Positions 34,695 to 47,484 of a stretch of DNA of 64,000 nt are shown here, one piece after another. A program made the position numbers and the translations under genes. Origin of the DNA: Papaver somniferum (lineage: Eukaryota > Streptophyta > Magnoliopsida > Ranunculales > Papaveraceae); contig NC_039363.1 of the NCBI RefSeq assembly GCF_003573695.1, forward strand, positions 155,274,406 through 155,338,405, in the 5' to 3' direction. The stretch's first letter is position 1. Every line of letters starts with the position of its first letter. The notes beneath the pieces were generated by a model. That model saw nothing but the letters and a program-made list of their open reading frames with translations. It was not told where the DNA came from and did not search any database.

Positions 34695-35574
34695 TATCTG
34701 GAACCAGAAGCACAGAATTAAAATATCGAATTCACATCGATGTCTACAAAAATGGTAATCCTCAACTCTTATCTATTTACAGTTTCACGAACTTAGTGAT
34801 AATAACGTAAAAGTTTGAAAATCTTTCTCACTCCTTCAAACCTGCGAAGATGAGCAAAATATATCATTCAAGAGTCGACACTGACTTTTCACGAAACCAT
34901 GAACAATTCACATAAACTCTTCATGTGAACGTTCCATGATTTTATGCCGCAAACACATGTCATAAAATCACAAAATACAATTATTCATCTCTAATAATAA
35001 CTAAAAAATTTCTATTTGATTGTTTATCAAAAAATATTTTAAAAAAAAAACTCACGTGTAAAAAAAAAATTACGTGAGTTAATAAAAAAAAACTTATTTC
35101 GCTCAAACAAGCATTCACCTATGAAACAAGGGTCTCTTCTATTTTGTAAAGGTTCACATATTCCTAAATAAAATTTTGAAAGTTCACGTACAAAGTTTTA
35201 TTATGAAGTGAAGGTCTATTTCAAAAAATATCTTATGATTATTGTTTACTACTTTAACTACGAATGTACGTACATACCTAAAGGTATTTGTGTGAAAAAT
35301 CCATTCTTCGAAAGTAAAATTTTGATTTTTATGAAATCTCATAAACAAATTTTATCTACTGCAACTAAATCATGTCTATTCAAAGATTCATGTATTTCTT
35401 TCATATGAGGGATTATTGCTAGTTTCTTAAACTAACGAACGAACTGACATACGTTTTCTAAAACAATTTTCATGAAATCTACATATTCATGCATACATAT
35501 GAATTTTTTTTTTGGAACAACTCATGAAAATCCCACCAACTAACAGCGAAAAAAAAATAAAAAAAATCACATAC

Positions 35575-35645
35575 CTTTGTCGGCGCCTGAGTTCGCCGGA
35601 AATCGGCCGGCGGCAGTCGGTGATGGGAGCTCCGGCGTGCATGAA
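35575..35645 (-). other. Possible 5' exon of the second antisense gene
   Basis: A short island, much richer in GC than its surroundings, on the minus strand running up to a donor CAAAG/GTATGTG. It contains an ATG (35643) whose frame runs to the donor. It may be a leader exon spliced to 34697. Weak evidence: one donor and base composition. Confidence 0.35.
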
Positions 35646-35804
35646 AAAAAATTCTCTGCTCGGACGAAAAGGAGAGGAGATGCTTGGTCGGTCAATAAAA
35701 AAAAATTATTAAATTTTTTAAGGGTTTCTTCCCTTTTGTATCAATTTTATTTCCAAAACCTAATAAAAGGGTTTCCTTTTTGGGATCGGGCCTATAAGTC
35801 CTAA

Positions 35805-36056
35805 ACTGACCAAAACTGAGCTTCCGGACGTCCAAATTAGCAATGCTTCATCTCTCCGTGCTCGCGGGATGACACTCTATCATACTATTGGGTCCTCACC
35901 TGAACATTTGCTTGTACATGATACCATTGGAGCAAATCGAGGATTCTGAGAATACCTTTGTACGACCGAGTTCAACCACTCATCTCGTCGACTGAAACTC
36001 ACCATCTAATGCTTACTGTGGAACATGACTGTCCCTCACTAAGCAGGGGACTTAAT
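35805..36056 (+). other. Gypsy-1 3' untranslated region and polypurine tract
   Basis: No ORF. The purine run AAGCAGGGGACTTAA directly precedes the 3' LTR and serves as the plus-strand primer in this lineage. Confidence 0.65.
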
Positions 36057-39000
36057 GTTGATGGTGAATTTTCAACAAAGGACAAAATCGTAAAATCATG
36101 ATACTGCATGTTTATGACACGGATTCATGCATGTGACGATTCGTATTTTACGAGCCATGATGAATATGTTTCCCGAAAGGCCTCCACTAACTGAGCGTTC
36201 GGTGCCACACATTTCATCATGACCTCTATGTAGAATAACATAATTGGGAGGTTCTCCGTAAGATTGAGAGCATTAACGCCTTCAGGATGTCGGTGATACT
36301 CACTTTTTCCTGACTACATGAGAGAGACCCACCTCTACGTAGAAGAACGATTGGGCGGTTCTCCGTAAGATTGAGAGAATTAACGCCTTCAGGACGTCGG
36401 TGACACTCACTGTTCTCTGACTATGTAGAGAGACCATGTATAGATCCAGGCGGTTCTCCGTAATATTGAGAGCATTAACGCCTTCAGGACATCGGAAACC
36501 CTCGCTTTCTCCTGACTATGCACCTTTCAGAACGGGTATGACGCTTTAACTGGCTAATATCCCTTCTGCAATATATTAATTGTACCGTGACATTCACCAC
36601 TGAATTCCTAGAAAATAATCTATTTTATCTAATTACTCTGATTTCATGATCGAACCACGGCTGATCTCATAGAATGGTAATAGATAATCTCATTACTCTG
36701 ATTTCATGATCGAATCCACGGCTGATCTCATGGAATGGTAATAGATAATTTCGTTACTCTGATTCTGTGGTCGAATCGACGATCCCATGGAATGGTAATA
36801 CTCGTTTTATTATTTCGAATTCATGGTTGAATCCACGGTTGATCCTATGGATTGATAATAATAAACTACTCACTTTTATTACTCGGTTTCATGAATCATT
36901 CTCCACTGAATTTCATAATTAGTAATAAATACTCAACAACCGGGTATCTGGACCATCACTGAGTAAGCCCCATAAAATGGTGCAAGTGTACTCGACAATG
37001 ATGCATGAATGGGCACCCAAATGCACGAACGAGCATTCGAAAATATGGACAAACGAGGAATCCTACACAAAATAGGAGAGAGAAAATAATATTAAAATAA
37101 TAAAAAAGTGGCGCCTAGGGGACCGGGCCCACCGGCCCGGTTATGCCGCCGTTGTCGGTCCCCCACACTCTTTTCCTTTATTTTAATTATTTTGTTATTT
37201 TCATGAACTCATGAAAACTCCTTCATTCTAGCAATTTTCCTTGTTTGAGCAAAACTCATGATTTCTCCATATTTTCATGGTTTCATGAAAAATAATAAAA
37301 ATAGGGAAAGGTCTTGCGGGACTGGGCAACCTGGCCGGTCGGCCATGCCCTAGTCGTGCAGGTCCCACACCTTACAATCTCTAGTCTTTCATAATTATTA
37401 TTTCTCTCATCTCATGAAACTCCTCCGTTTGAACAAAATTCATGGTTTCTTCATATTTTCTCGAATATTGCTCGAACCATGAAAAAGCCAAAAACTCAAA
37501 TGGTCACATGACCGACTAGGTGCTACTCATGGAAAATATTAAAATATTATTTTAATATTTTCCGAATTTTTGATCAAACGAGCAAAATTCTACTTGCTCA
37601 TTCGAGCAAAATCGAGAATTTCAGTCAAAGATCGAACTCTTCTGAAAATTCGAGATATTGCTCAAACGCACATCAGAAAATACCGAAGCTCTCTGGACTG
37701 AGACACGGACATTATGGTGACACGGGAATGCTTCCTTGACCTACCAAGGCCGTCCCTAAGGTTGCAAGGAGTCGGTCCCACACATTCTTATAATTTTGAC
37801 CTAATTTGCTCGATTGCTCATATTGGGTCCAAACTCTTACCAACCAACTTCGAATTTTCTCAAACGACCATCATCCGGTCCCAAACCCCCAAGGACCGGT
37901 TTTATTCCTTCTTGGCCAGTCCCTCACTTCTCCATAAATTAGGTTTTATAACCTAATGCTCAGACGAGCACTATTTTAATAAATGATGAAACCGACATAT
38001 AATCATCCTTCTTTCACCAGCCGGTCAGATGAAGACCCCGGTGCACGCTCACTCGAGCACTCAGGCACCACATGGTCGTCCATCATCCCATGTTGTCGGT
38101 CCCTCCCTCACTCATGATTTATTTTCAGCAATTCAGCAATTGACGAACAATCGATCAAAAATTAGGGTTTCGAACAAACGCTCCACAAAATCATCATTCT
38201 GAGCAAGTTCAAACACCAATAAATTTATGTTGATACAACAATCAACATCTGGATTAATTATATAATATTTGGTAATCTACCAATATTTTAATTAATATTT
38301 TATTGGGTCAAGTCACCAATAAATAATTCGTTGAATCGAGCAATACTTGCTCAGTTGCTCGAATATTGATTCAACTATCAGTATTCAGTAATTTATCAGT
38401 AATTCGTCAAATCGAGCAATACTTGCTCAGTTGCTCGAATATTGATCCAATTATCAATATTCAGTAACTCGCCGAATTGGGCAACTCGAATATTGATCGT
38501 ATATCAATATTCAACAACTCATCGAATTTACAATATTTGCTCAGACAAGCAATATTAACATTCATGAATTACTGAGCATTCGACAATCATGTTCAATTCA
38601 ACAAAACTAGACTCATTGTTTAATCGATCAACAACTGACTAATTAAATACACGTCTGTCTTACATACTCCACGATTCGCGAACCATCAATCACGTCACAT
38701 ATGGGGGGATATTAATTAGGGTTTTGGTCTGGCGACCTACGGCACGTGGATTCATCCACGATGAGAAATGTGAGTAAGACGTGCAAACGGTTAAAGGAGT
38801 CAACAAAGTAGTGGGAGCACGATCAGTCAGGTCTCCACACGATATGGAACTGACTTTACCACGGTCTCCCACTTTCACACTCAAGAAACCGTCACGCTTA
38901 CAGGGATCAAGGTGTTTACTATTCTGAAAATATAAATAAGTCTCTGAATCCATGATTGGTACAAGAAGAATATTTCGAGTAATCACTCTCAAGAATTCAT

Positions 39001-39331
39001 CAATCAACTAGAACTTATTCGAACTCCATAGTTCACAGAAAATTGCAGAAAACTTCAACACATCCACAATCCTTGATCATCATTGATCCCACACAGTTCT
39101 CAGCTTCCCTCCTACAGATCAACCCATCTCCCTCTTTATGCACGAATTGACTCTGGAATGGCCATTGACTTGGTTTAGTCTGGAGTCCTACAGATTGATC
39201 TCTCGAATCTAAGCACTCCCTTTGCAGTGCATCTGTGTGAGGTTTAGCAGTTTGCTCGGTTGAGGATTCTCGTCCGCACGCTTAACTATTCACTTCCCTA
39301 AAAACCAGCAAATCGTTTTTCCCCAGCTACA
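36057..39331 (+). repeat. Gypsy-1 3' LTR (3275 bp)
   Basis: TGTTGATGG ... CAGCTACA, followed by the target duplication CTTTT. It holds three ~110-bp units (near 36240, 36356, 36451) and four ~60-bp units (36619-36850). Further on come AT-rich stretches with repeated TTGCTCGAATATTGATC-type motifs (38340-38520), a TATA box (TATAAATA, 38931-38938) and a ~390-bp leader/U5. It is the only full LTR copy, so the end was set by the duplication. Confidence 0.88.
38931..38938 (+). promoter_or_regulatory. TATA box of the Gypsy-1 LTR promoter
   Basis: TATAAATA in the 3' third of the LTR, about 390 bp before its end, where the U3/R border of an LTR promoter is expected. Confidence 0.5.
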
Positions 39332-39336
39332 CTTTT

Positions 39337-40263
39337 TCACATGGAGAACAACATACTCTCCCCTTTTAATGGAAGAAGATCCTTGAGCACTTCTCGAACG
39401 AAAGGTGTTGGGAAATTTGTTGAGTTTTTGAACATTTGAAGAACATCTCCAACTGACTTTCCTGGTAGGATACACAGGGTGAGTACTGAAACCAATTGGT
39501 TTAGACATACGAATGTCAGTTACATCTTTGAGAATTAAATCTAAGGTGTGTTGAAGACGACTAACCAATTTTTATTCAACCTAGATTTCTTCCTTTGTTC
39601 AACATGACCTTTTGAATCACAAAGGAGACACATCTTTTGATCACCTGAGTGACTAGACAGAACAAACTCAACACCATCATTGGGAGATTTCTTCCTTCCA
39701 TGTGATGTGGACATTCCTTGATTAAAGGAACTCACAGGCACATCTTTCTCAACATGAAGGGATTTTAATTTCGCTTCCGAACCAGAAGTTTTTCCAGTTA
39801 TGTCAGAAGCAGTTGGTATATCAGACTCTTTGGAACATTCTTGAATAGAGAGTTTACTCAAAAAAAGTTCAATTTCCAAATCATCCTCTATGAATTTTTC
39901 CTCATGAGAGTTCTGTGAAGGACAGACATAGGTGTTTTCCTCACAAAGAATTTTGATAAGAGAGTCACGCTCATTTACCATACCAACAAGGACATTGACT
40001 TTGTGTTTCAACCGATTGACATTATCATCCTGGATTCTAACAAGTTTCAGAATCACTGCACTCTCTTTGGATGTATTCCTTTCACCTTCCAAGTCAGACT
40101 CGTCAGTAAGGTAGTCAGGGTAACACTTGTCAATGTATGTTTGTTTCCTAGGAACACAAGGTTCTTCTATACTCGAGATTGAGAAATCTTTCTCTTTAAT
40201 AGATTTTATGGAAATAAAGTTTTTATTTCTGGCAATGCGTTTATCAGAGACAATAACGTTCAT
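39337..40263 (-). pseudogene. Copia-1 gag, N-terminal and middle part
   Basis: Opens at ATG 40263, 51 bp after the primer site (as in Copia-2), with MNVIVSDKRIARNKNF. Helical and charged, then a damaged zinc knuckle: CLLCDSKGH at about 39604-39630, with the last Cys missing (followed by VEQRKKS). A frameshift near 39575 moves it to the frame ending EYVVLHVKK at the Gypsy-1 target duplication. The C-terminus lies at 20468-20680. No protease or other pol domain follows. Confidence 0.8.
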
Positions 40264-40313
40264 CCTCAGATCGCAACAAACACAGACTTATGAGGTCTTT
40301 AACGTGTTTGCCT

Positions 40314-40325
40314 ACTCTGATACCA
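40314..40325 (-). promoter_or_regulatory. Primer binding site of Copia-1 (initiator-Met tRNA)
   Basis: Minus-strand TGGTATCAGAGT, one base different from the Copia-2 site, two bases inside the 5' LTR. Confidence 0.88.
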
Positions 40326-40327
40326 AT

Positions 40328-42941
40328 TGAAAATGCGGGGATCTAACAACCACACCCAACAATTCTTTTGGCAATCTAAGAGGACTTACTCCAATACACT
40401 TTCTAGATAATCAACTAGACAGTCAGACTCAATCTAGAATAAAGTATATCAAAGATTTTAATATCTCTAACTCTTACTTCAATCTGCAATTAGCAAATAG
40501 AAATCTGCGAGCCCGATTGAATATAAGAGGAGTAAACTTGAACGGTACCAAAGACCAATGTTCAAGTGTCAATCGATGTAAATAAACAACCAAAGGTTGG
40601 ATATTCTAATTGATTGATCTAACGCACAACCTGTGATATCTCAATTATAGAACAAAATATAATGCGGAAAAGAAATAACACAGACACTAGAATTTTGTTA
40701 ACGAGGAAACCGCAAATGCAGAAAAACCCCGGGACCTAGTCCAGTTTGAACACCATACTATATTAAGACGCTACAGACACTAGCCTACTACCAATTAACT
40801 TCGGACTGGACTGTAGTTGAACCCTAAGGTACAGTTTCCCTCCTTACGTCTCTGTTCCCAGCAAGATTCTGCGCACTTGATTCCCTTAGCTGATCTCACC
40901 CATAACCAAGAGTTTCTACGACCCAAAGTCGAAGACTTGATAAACAAATTTGTCTGACACAGAAAAGTCTATAGGATTGAATAAATCTGTCTCTCGCAGA
41001 AATACCCAAGAGTTTTTGTTTCGTCTTTTGATAAATCAAGGTGAACATGAACCAATTGATAAACCGGACTTATATTCTCGAAGAACATCCAAGTATTATC
41101 AATCATCTCACAATAGTCTAAATCGTATAATGGCGAAACTAGATATTATGGAATCACAAACGATGAGACGAAGATGTTTGTGACTACTTTTTTATCTTTC
41201 CTATCGGAGAAATAAATCCCAAGCCAATTTTACAATTGTACTCATACGACAGAAACAGCAAGATCAAATCACACAACTACAAGCGAAATAGTATCGGTAT
41301 GGCTTCACAATCCCAATGAAGTCTTCAAGTCGTTAACCTACAAGGTTTAGGAAAACCTAAGGTTAAAGGAGAATCGACTCTAGCTATACAACTAGTATCA
41401 CACAGGAGGTGTAGGGATTAGGTTTCCCAATTGTTAGAGTTCTCCTTTATATAGTTTTCAAATCAGGGTTTGCAATCCAAATTACATTGGTAACAAAGCA
41501 TTTAATAATCATCTTTATATGAAAAACCTGATTCAACCAAGCTAAAATCTTTCAACCGTTAGATCGAACTTAGATTGTGACACACAAATGAAATGTACCC
41601 TCATTTAGGTTTATGTAACCGTACCCAAATGTGTACACTCATGTTGGCTCAACAATGATCAACCGAAGTTATCCATATTGTTACTCTCATATTAACCTTA
41701 TTCATCTTATCCATAACTAGTTCAAATAACTCAAATGAAACTAGTTAAAGAGTTGTTCAATTATATAAAAGACACAATTGAAACCAAATCAGTTTGATTC
41801 ACTTGAATCAATCATGAACATTATAGCCACGGTTTGCAAAGATTGCATTCCTTAAGATTTAAATGTTTAAGTTCATGAACATACCAATTTGACAAAATAA
41901 CCAGCTTAAGTATGCGTATGGGTATGCGTACTTAAGCAATTGGATTTGAGTTTGTTAATTTTCCAAACTCAGCAGAAATTCTCGGTTCGAAAACTTCCAC
42001 CAGTGCGTACAGGTACGTATACTTAAGGTGACTAGTTTAGGAGTTTGTAATTCCCAAACTCAGCAGATATTTTCGGTTCGAAACTTCCTCTAGTATGCGC
42101 ACGGGTACGCATACTTAAGGTGACTAGTTTAGGAGTTTGTAATTCCTAAACATAGCAGATATTTTCGGTTTGAAAACTTCTACCAGTATGCGTACGGGTA
42201 CACATACTTATGCTGTCTCCTTCACCAATTTTGTATACACACATATGCATACACTTGGTACCCGGTTTATGGATTTATACACTAATGTGCGAACACACTA
42301 TGCTTATATCCAAGGATGGTTATATCATCAACTCTTAGTTTCAATCATTGAAACTTTCTTAGAGGACGTTATATAGTTGTTGTTCACAAACCATTTTTCG
42401 TCAAAGCAATTTTCAAGTTATTGAAATTATCATAATGAAACATTCCAAGGAAACACCAAATGATTGTATCACACAAACCATGTTAGATGCAACTCGGAAA
42501 TTTTCATATGATCTTATTCGGACTTTCGTCACGAATGTAAGATGAACATGGCTAAAGATAAAGCTTGCCAACACATATTTCGAGAAATATATAAGCGAGA
42601 TAAACTCAGCTCGAAATCTCAAATGTGCATAATAGAAAACTATATCATAACACGACTTATGTCTCAATATAGGAGATAGAGTAGAAATAGACTTTCCAAG
42701 TGATAGATGAGTTTAAGCTCCACATACCTTTTGCTGATGAAGTTCCACAAGATCCCCTTAGTAGTTCTTCGTCTTCAAATGATGAACGCCGAGAGATCTA
42801 AGATCAACTACACTATCTATGTCCTAGTCCGAGACATTTATAAATAGGCTAGAAATCAAGACTTATAGGTTTGATCACTAACATTGACAAACATGCTTGA
42901 GATAGCAACGCATGCGAGTTCGACCGAGCAATGCTCTAACA
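40328..42941 (-). repeat. Copia-1 5' LTR (2614 bp)
   Basis: Same ends and nearly the same length as 15294-17906. Right flank ATGAA (42942-42946) matches the left flank of the other LTR. Confidence 0.93.
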
Positions 42942-42946
42942 ATGAA

Positions 42947-43849
42947 TCACCATTCTTCTTTGCTTCTTGGCTTCAAATCATGATTTTTCCCCATTGTAAC
43001 TAGAATTTACACAAACCCATTCTACAATTCCTTTTCAACTCCCAAACCTCTAGCAATCACAACCATAAATCACAAAATCAACATCAATAGATCCCTTTTG
43101 TTCTTATCAGATTTCTCGGTTCAGGTGCAATTGTCATCATCACCAATTCGATTACATCAAGTTTCACTGACCCTAAACTAAGTTGAGCTTTGAATCTTGA
43201 TTCAGAAGAAGCTTCTTCATTGTAGCAGGTGACATGGGAATAGAGAAACGAAATTGGGAATTTTACTTCCCTTTTCCTTCCGACATAATTAAGTAAGAGA
43301 AATTGTACATAATTTACGCACATGTACGTGGTTAGGATATAGGCCACCTAATGACAGCCTTATAAGTGAATAACATGTGGTTCCCTTTAACCTCAGCTAG
43401 TTTTTTTTAGTCGTTATGTAAGAGTTTTAGTTGTTTGACCCTTAACCTCGTCTGAGATCCCAATATCACTTGTCTGTAAAATGATTTTTTTCCCTTTTTT
43501 CCAATTTGGGAAATTTCTTCTTCTTAAGTACCATGACTCCAGAATACTTATAAAACTCAAAACAGACATAAATCACATAATTCACAAGAAAAATAGCAAA
43601 GAAAGCATATTCGGTTCATAGTAAATCAAGGAGTTTAATACACCTATCATATGTCGTGACACATATGACTTGGTATATATGACTTTCATTATATTTAATT
43701 TATTTTATTATACGAATGGCCATGGCGTCTGTCCATGATTGTATTATTCCATGTGGATTAATGTATATTTCATACAACATATGCTTAACCACTTCAGTAC
43801 TGTACTAATTTATTTTCTACTCTACTCCTTCATAACCATTCATCACCTC
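42947..43849. other. Right flank of the nest, no supported gene
   Basis: Continues the DNA left of 15289 once the nest is removed. Short frames only; 43084-43347 (minus) has no recognisable motif. Composition resembles plant untranslated or promoter DNA. Confidence 0.45.
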
Positions 43850-44360
43850 ATGTTGGCATCGTGAAGCGAAGCACTCGTGCCACTTGATGCCAACATTCAG
43901 AATCACCTATTCAGTAAGTCATGTAAATATTGATTGACACACCTGAGCTCTCGATGCTCATCAGATCTTCTCAAAGACTTGACATAAGATCTAAATAAAT
44001 ACGTATTTATTTTAGTTTACCTATTCTTTACAATTCTCACCAGTCTGTTAGACTCATCTAGATTCATCAGTCATGCTTAGTCAGGTATGACAAGTCACAC
44101 TCAGTTGATTGACTAAGCAAGTCACATCTTACTTAACAATAATAGTGTTTAAGTTTAATAAAATTACACAAGATATCGAAGATGTAAAAAATGGGGGAAT
44201 ATTCACTAGGGTATTGGTCTGTCGGTGTACGACATGCGGTGTAAGAATATACCCAATATAAGAAAGTAACTAGGATGTGTGAGTGGTTGATAAAGTAGAG
44301 GAATAGTGGATGTGTAACCGTCCAGTATACCCTAACAAGCGGGACATGGTGAAAACGAAT
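43850..44360. repeat. Diverged Tat-type LTR fragment
   Basis: 44192-44340 resembles 38703-38850 of the Gypsy-1 3' LTR (GGGGGAATATTCACTAGGG against GGGGGGATATTAATTAGGG, followed by GGTCTG then GTACGACATG/CTACGGCACG). Upstream, a 10-bp inverted pair TGTTGGCATC/GATGCCAACA lies near 43853-43898. An old fragment; ends not defined. Confidence 0.5.
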
Positions 44361-44429
44361 GGGTACCAAGTACACCACCAACTTTTTCGTTTTTGATTGG
44401 AGTATGAACTAGTATAGTACTTTTAACAA

Positions 44430-45640
44430 TAAAAAGATGCGGAAAAATAAAAGCACATGCGCAAGAATTTGTTAATGAGGAAACCGCAACTGCATAAAAA
44501 CTTCGGAACCTCATCCAGATTTGAACACCAAACTGTATTAAGCCGCTACAGACACTAGCTCACTATCAGACTTCAGACTGGAATATAGTCAAGACCGGAT
44601 CCACCCTCCAGGAAATTCAGTTACATTCGTGTTCCTTTCATATCTTGAACCTCGCACGGCTCTGCGTAATTGTTTCCCTTAGATGATTTCTATTACATCC
44701 TAAGAGTTGCTTCTGCCAAAGTGAAGACTTTTGATACTAATATGCCTCTAACAGATAATCCTATTTGATTTTCGTTTAGTTCAAAAATCAAGGTGAGAAA
44801 TTTTTTTTGCAATAGACGAAGGTAGCAAACCTCATAAATCCGGAACTTACGACTCTCGGAGATAAGCCTAGATTCTAAACCACCTCTCAAGAACAATATT
44901 CAAAAGGTCAATAAAGAACAGTTTTCAGATATCTATCTTAAGGAATCACAAAGTCTGAGATGAAAAGAACTTTGCGATTACTATCTATCTTGCTTGATGA
45001 TGCAGCTTTTACAGTGGTAAGAAGGATTCGATTCTCAGATTTGGTTTTAAGACTAATTAAGAAAAGAATACTAGACAAAAAATGCTAAAATAGACCAAAA
45101 GATTGATATGGTGATTCTGTATCCAAATATTGTGAAAATCTAGGATTTCGATATTCCACCGCTATTATGCATACTAGAATTCTAAATAATTTTCTAAAAC
45201 TTCTCCAAAAATCTCGAGACGATTTAGGACACAAATACGTCTTGAAAGATAAATCTTTTAAATCAATAAAAATTTCTTATATGGATAATAATTTTCTTTA
45301 CTTAAGTGCTAGTCTCTAAAATAAACATATAAATCAAGAATGAAGCACGAGGACATGTAAAGATTAATTATCATCGTTACTACAAAAGACTATAAGGGCT
45401 ATGGAGAATTGTTATAATATAAAATCATTCAAAATATTCTAGCATACATAATACGACTTTCTCCTTAATCTTTGTAGATTAGTTACTCATGGAAACATTA
45501 GAGAATGAAAGAAAATATACCATTGTATCAACTCATTAAGTTCACTTACAAAATATTTATAGCACAAATAGTTGTTTCCAGCTTATCTCCATTCGGTTCT
45601 CGATAATACACAGTTGTAAATGAAAAATGCCTCCCAATCT
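44430..45640 (-). repeat. Diverged Copia LTR fragment of the same family
   Basis: Contains the family signature GTTAATGAGGAAACCGCAAC, then CTGTATTAAGCCGCTACAGA near 44470-44560, in the same orientation as Copia-1 LTRs. Divergence is high and no flanking duplication was found; the right limit is approximate. Confidence 0.65.
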
Positions 45641-45679
45641 CTATTGTTTCCTCCAAAAAAAAGTTCGCCCCCTTACTTG

Positions 45680-47484
45680 TTTTTTTTTAAACATGAAATT
45701 TATTATAATAGACTGAAATTACATGGGGGCACGTAATACCCATAGAGTCTGCTATTACAATAGAACTGATAGATTGTGGAACTGTATATTCTCATACAGC
45801 TGTCGTGAGTCTCCCTATGGAGCAATCATCCGCTGCTCGGTTTGCTAAACCATCTGCTGTTTGATTTGTTTCTCTGTAGACGTGGCTAACGGTATATTTC
45901 TGGATTTGGGTGAGCCTTTGTTTGATCTCTGCAACCAGGTCAGATATATACCAAGGGGGGTATATCCCTTTCAAATTGGACTTTTGACCATATACCTGCG
46001 CCCGCTATCCCTTTCAAATTGGACTTTTGACCAGGTCAAATTGTACTTTTGACCAACACTATCCTAGCAGTAGATATATACCTGCGCCCGCTATTCCGGG
46101 GTTTCCTCTTGCTGCACTGTCCGTGTTGATTTTGATCCAATCTGATTGAGGCTTGAGCCATCCTACTAAGATGGTTGAAGTTATTACTTTTCTTTGTGCT
46201 GGGTTTGGATATGGCTGCATCCCAGGGAGCACTGGTGGGAGGTGTGTCTGGGCCCAAGAATATTCTTGCTGGAGCTTGATAGACACTTGCATTACATTTA
46301 TCGGATTTTTTTGATGTTGGCGATACATCACACCGTTCCTGGTAAACCATAAGGACTAGAAAAGGTAGCAGAAGGTTGTGGTTATCGGTGCAGGTACTTT
46401 TGTTTGAAGAAGTTCGGATATGGTTGTTTAGTGAGGTAGTGAAATAGGTATGCCTTGCGAGGCGAAGTGAAGATTTCTGAGGTGGTTTAGTAAGAGGTTC
46501 CAAGAATCTATAGCTGTCTGACAATGTAGCAGAATGTGACTGGATGTTTTGGGATTAGAACTGCATTGAGGGCATAGGTTGAAGTTGGTGATATGGATGC
46601 GATGAAGTATGTTTAGGGTTGGTAAACCCTCATTAATTGCTTTCCACAAGAAAAACTGTACTTTTGGGGGACATGGGAGTGTCCAAAGGAAGTTGGATGG
46701 TGGAAGAGGGTTTTGGTGAGTTTGCGCAGAAGCGCTAATGAGGCAGTTGTATCCTGAAGCAGTAGTATATTGTACGCTTTTTTTAAAAGGACATATGATC
46801 CTATCGAGTTGATTGGTCTGTGGGATGTGGATGTTGATGATTCGTTGAATTATGGGGTGGGGTAGTAGGCTTAATCTTTCATGATTCCAATTCCTGGTTG
46901 ATGAGTCGATGACGTCTGCTACTGGTTGTATTGGATAACAAGAAGCTGGGTTAATGGTATTTTTAAATTGTGGTATCCAATTAGCTTGTATGGGGGTGTG
47001 TAATCCATCTCCTATTTGGTGGAAGAGATGTTGTTTGAAAAATGGTATGAGCGAGGCCATTTGCCTCCACTGAAGGCTAGGGGAAGACAAGAGTGGTGGG
47101 ATGCTTTCAAAAATGGGGGTCTGATCAAAGTATTTTTCATTATATAGTCTGGCTAAGATAGAGTTAGGGTTTTGGTGAATGTGCCAAACTCGTTTCATGA
47201 GAAGTGCTTTGTTGTGTTCTTTACTACTTCGGATATCGAGCCCTCATTGTGATTTTTGTTTGTGGAGCTTGTTTTTTCCTAGTGGGTGGAGTTTTCTGAT
47301 TGAAGAATCGTGACCCCAGAAGAAGTTTGTCGTGATACGATCCATTTTTTGGTGGATATGAGAAGGAAGGATTTGGGTTTACATGAGGTGGTTGGAAGTA
47401 GGGGTTAGTAATGATTTTATGAGCTCGAATCTTATCGATTGGTTGAGGCATTTGGCCATCCATGCTTTTGCCTTGCGTGCCAAC
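45680..47484 (-). mobile_element. L1-type LINE, 3' part only
   Basis: Non-LTR retrotransposon tail. Read on the minus strand it ends in a short poly(A) (45680-45688). It encodes, from upstream: RT C-terminal sequence (FFWGHDSSIRKLHPLGKNKL, near 47300), the zf-RVT zinc-binding region (FLWTLPCPPKVQFFLWKAIN ... LCPQCSSNPKTSSHILLHC, 46428-47198), and an RNase H domain (DWIKINTDSAARGNPGIAG, about 46075-46140; VSHVYRETNQTADGLANRA, about 45830-45890). Stops and frameshifts break it, and 45965-46095 is scrambled by short duplications. The 5' side is cut by the Gypsy-2 LTR at 47485, so Gypsy-2 landed in it. Confidence 0.88.

Larger units (their letters stand above)
20686..39331 (+). mobile_element. 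Gypsy-1: Tat-lineage Ty3/gypsy element with antisense genes
   Basis: Inserted into Copia-1 gag with CTTTT duplications at 20681-20685 and 39332-39336. The 3' LTR runs TGTTGATGG ... CCAGCTACA (36057-39331, 3275 bp). The 5' LTR keeps only its first 926 bp and now starts TATTGATGG. A deletion at 21611/21612 removed the rest of that LTR, the primer site, gag and protease. Pol follows (21612-22311 and 29638-32459) with RT, RNase H, aRNH and integrase; the aRNH places it in the Tat lineage. Antisense genes occupy 32774-35645. Copia-2 interrupts the RT. Without Copia-2 the element is about 11.3 kb. It has stops in pol and cannot move by itself. Confidence 0.9.
15294..42941 (-). mobile_element. Copia-1: SIRE-like LTR retrotransposon, gag without pol, split by Gypsy-1
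   Basis: Read on the minus strand: 5' LTR (40328-42941), initiator-Met primer site, gag (40263-39337, continuing 20680-20468 after the insertion), an accessory ORF (19910-19515), polypurine tract and 3' LTR (17906-15294). Perfect ATGAA target duplications at 15289-15293 and 42942-42946 prove that both LTRs belong to one insertion. Gypsy-1 (20686-39331) sits inside. Without it the element is about 9 kb, of which only ~3.8 kb is internal. No protease, integrase, RT or RNase H motif is seen, so it is non-autonomous. By eye the two LTRs differ at about 14 of the first ~240 positions, so the insertion is not recent. Confidence 0.92.

Noticed and set aside
35512..35804. Overlapping plus-strand frames near the GC-rich island
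   Set aside because: Antisense to a better-supported exon with a donor site; contain long lysine runs.
42413..42667. 84-codon minus-strand frame (also at 17377-17631)
   Set aside because: It recurs because it lies at the same place in both Copia-1 LTRs; LTR sequence, no domain.
43853..43898. TGTTGGCATC/GATGCCAACA inverted pair as MITE ends
   Set aside because: Only ~25 bp between the arms and no target duplication; probably a small palindrome in an LTR remnant.
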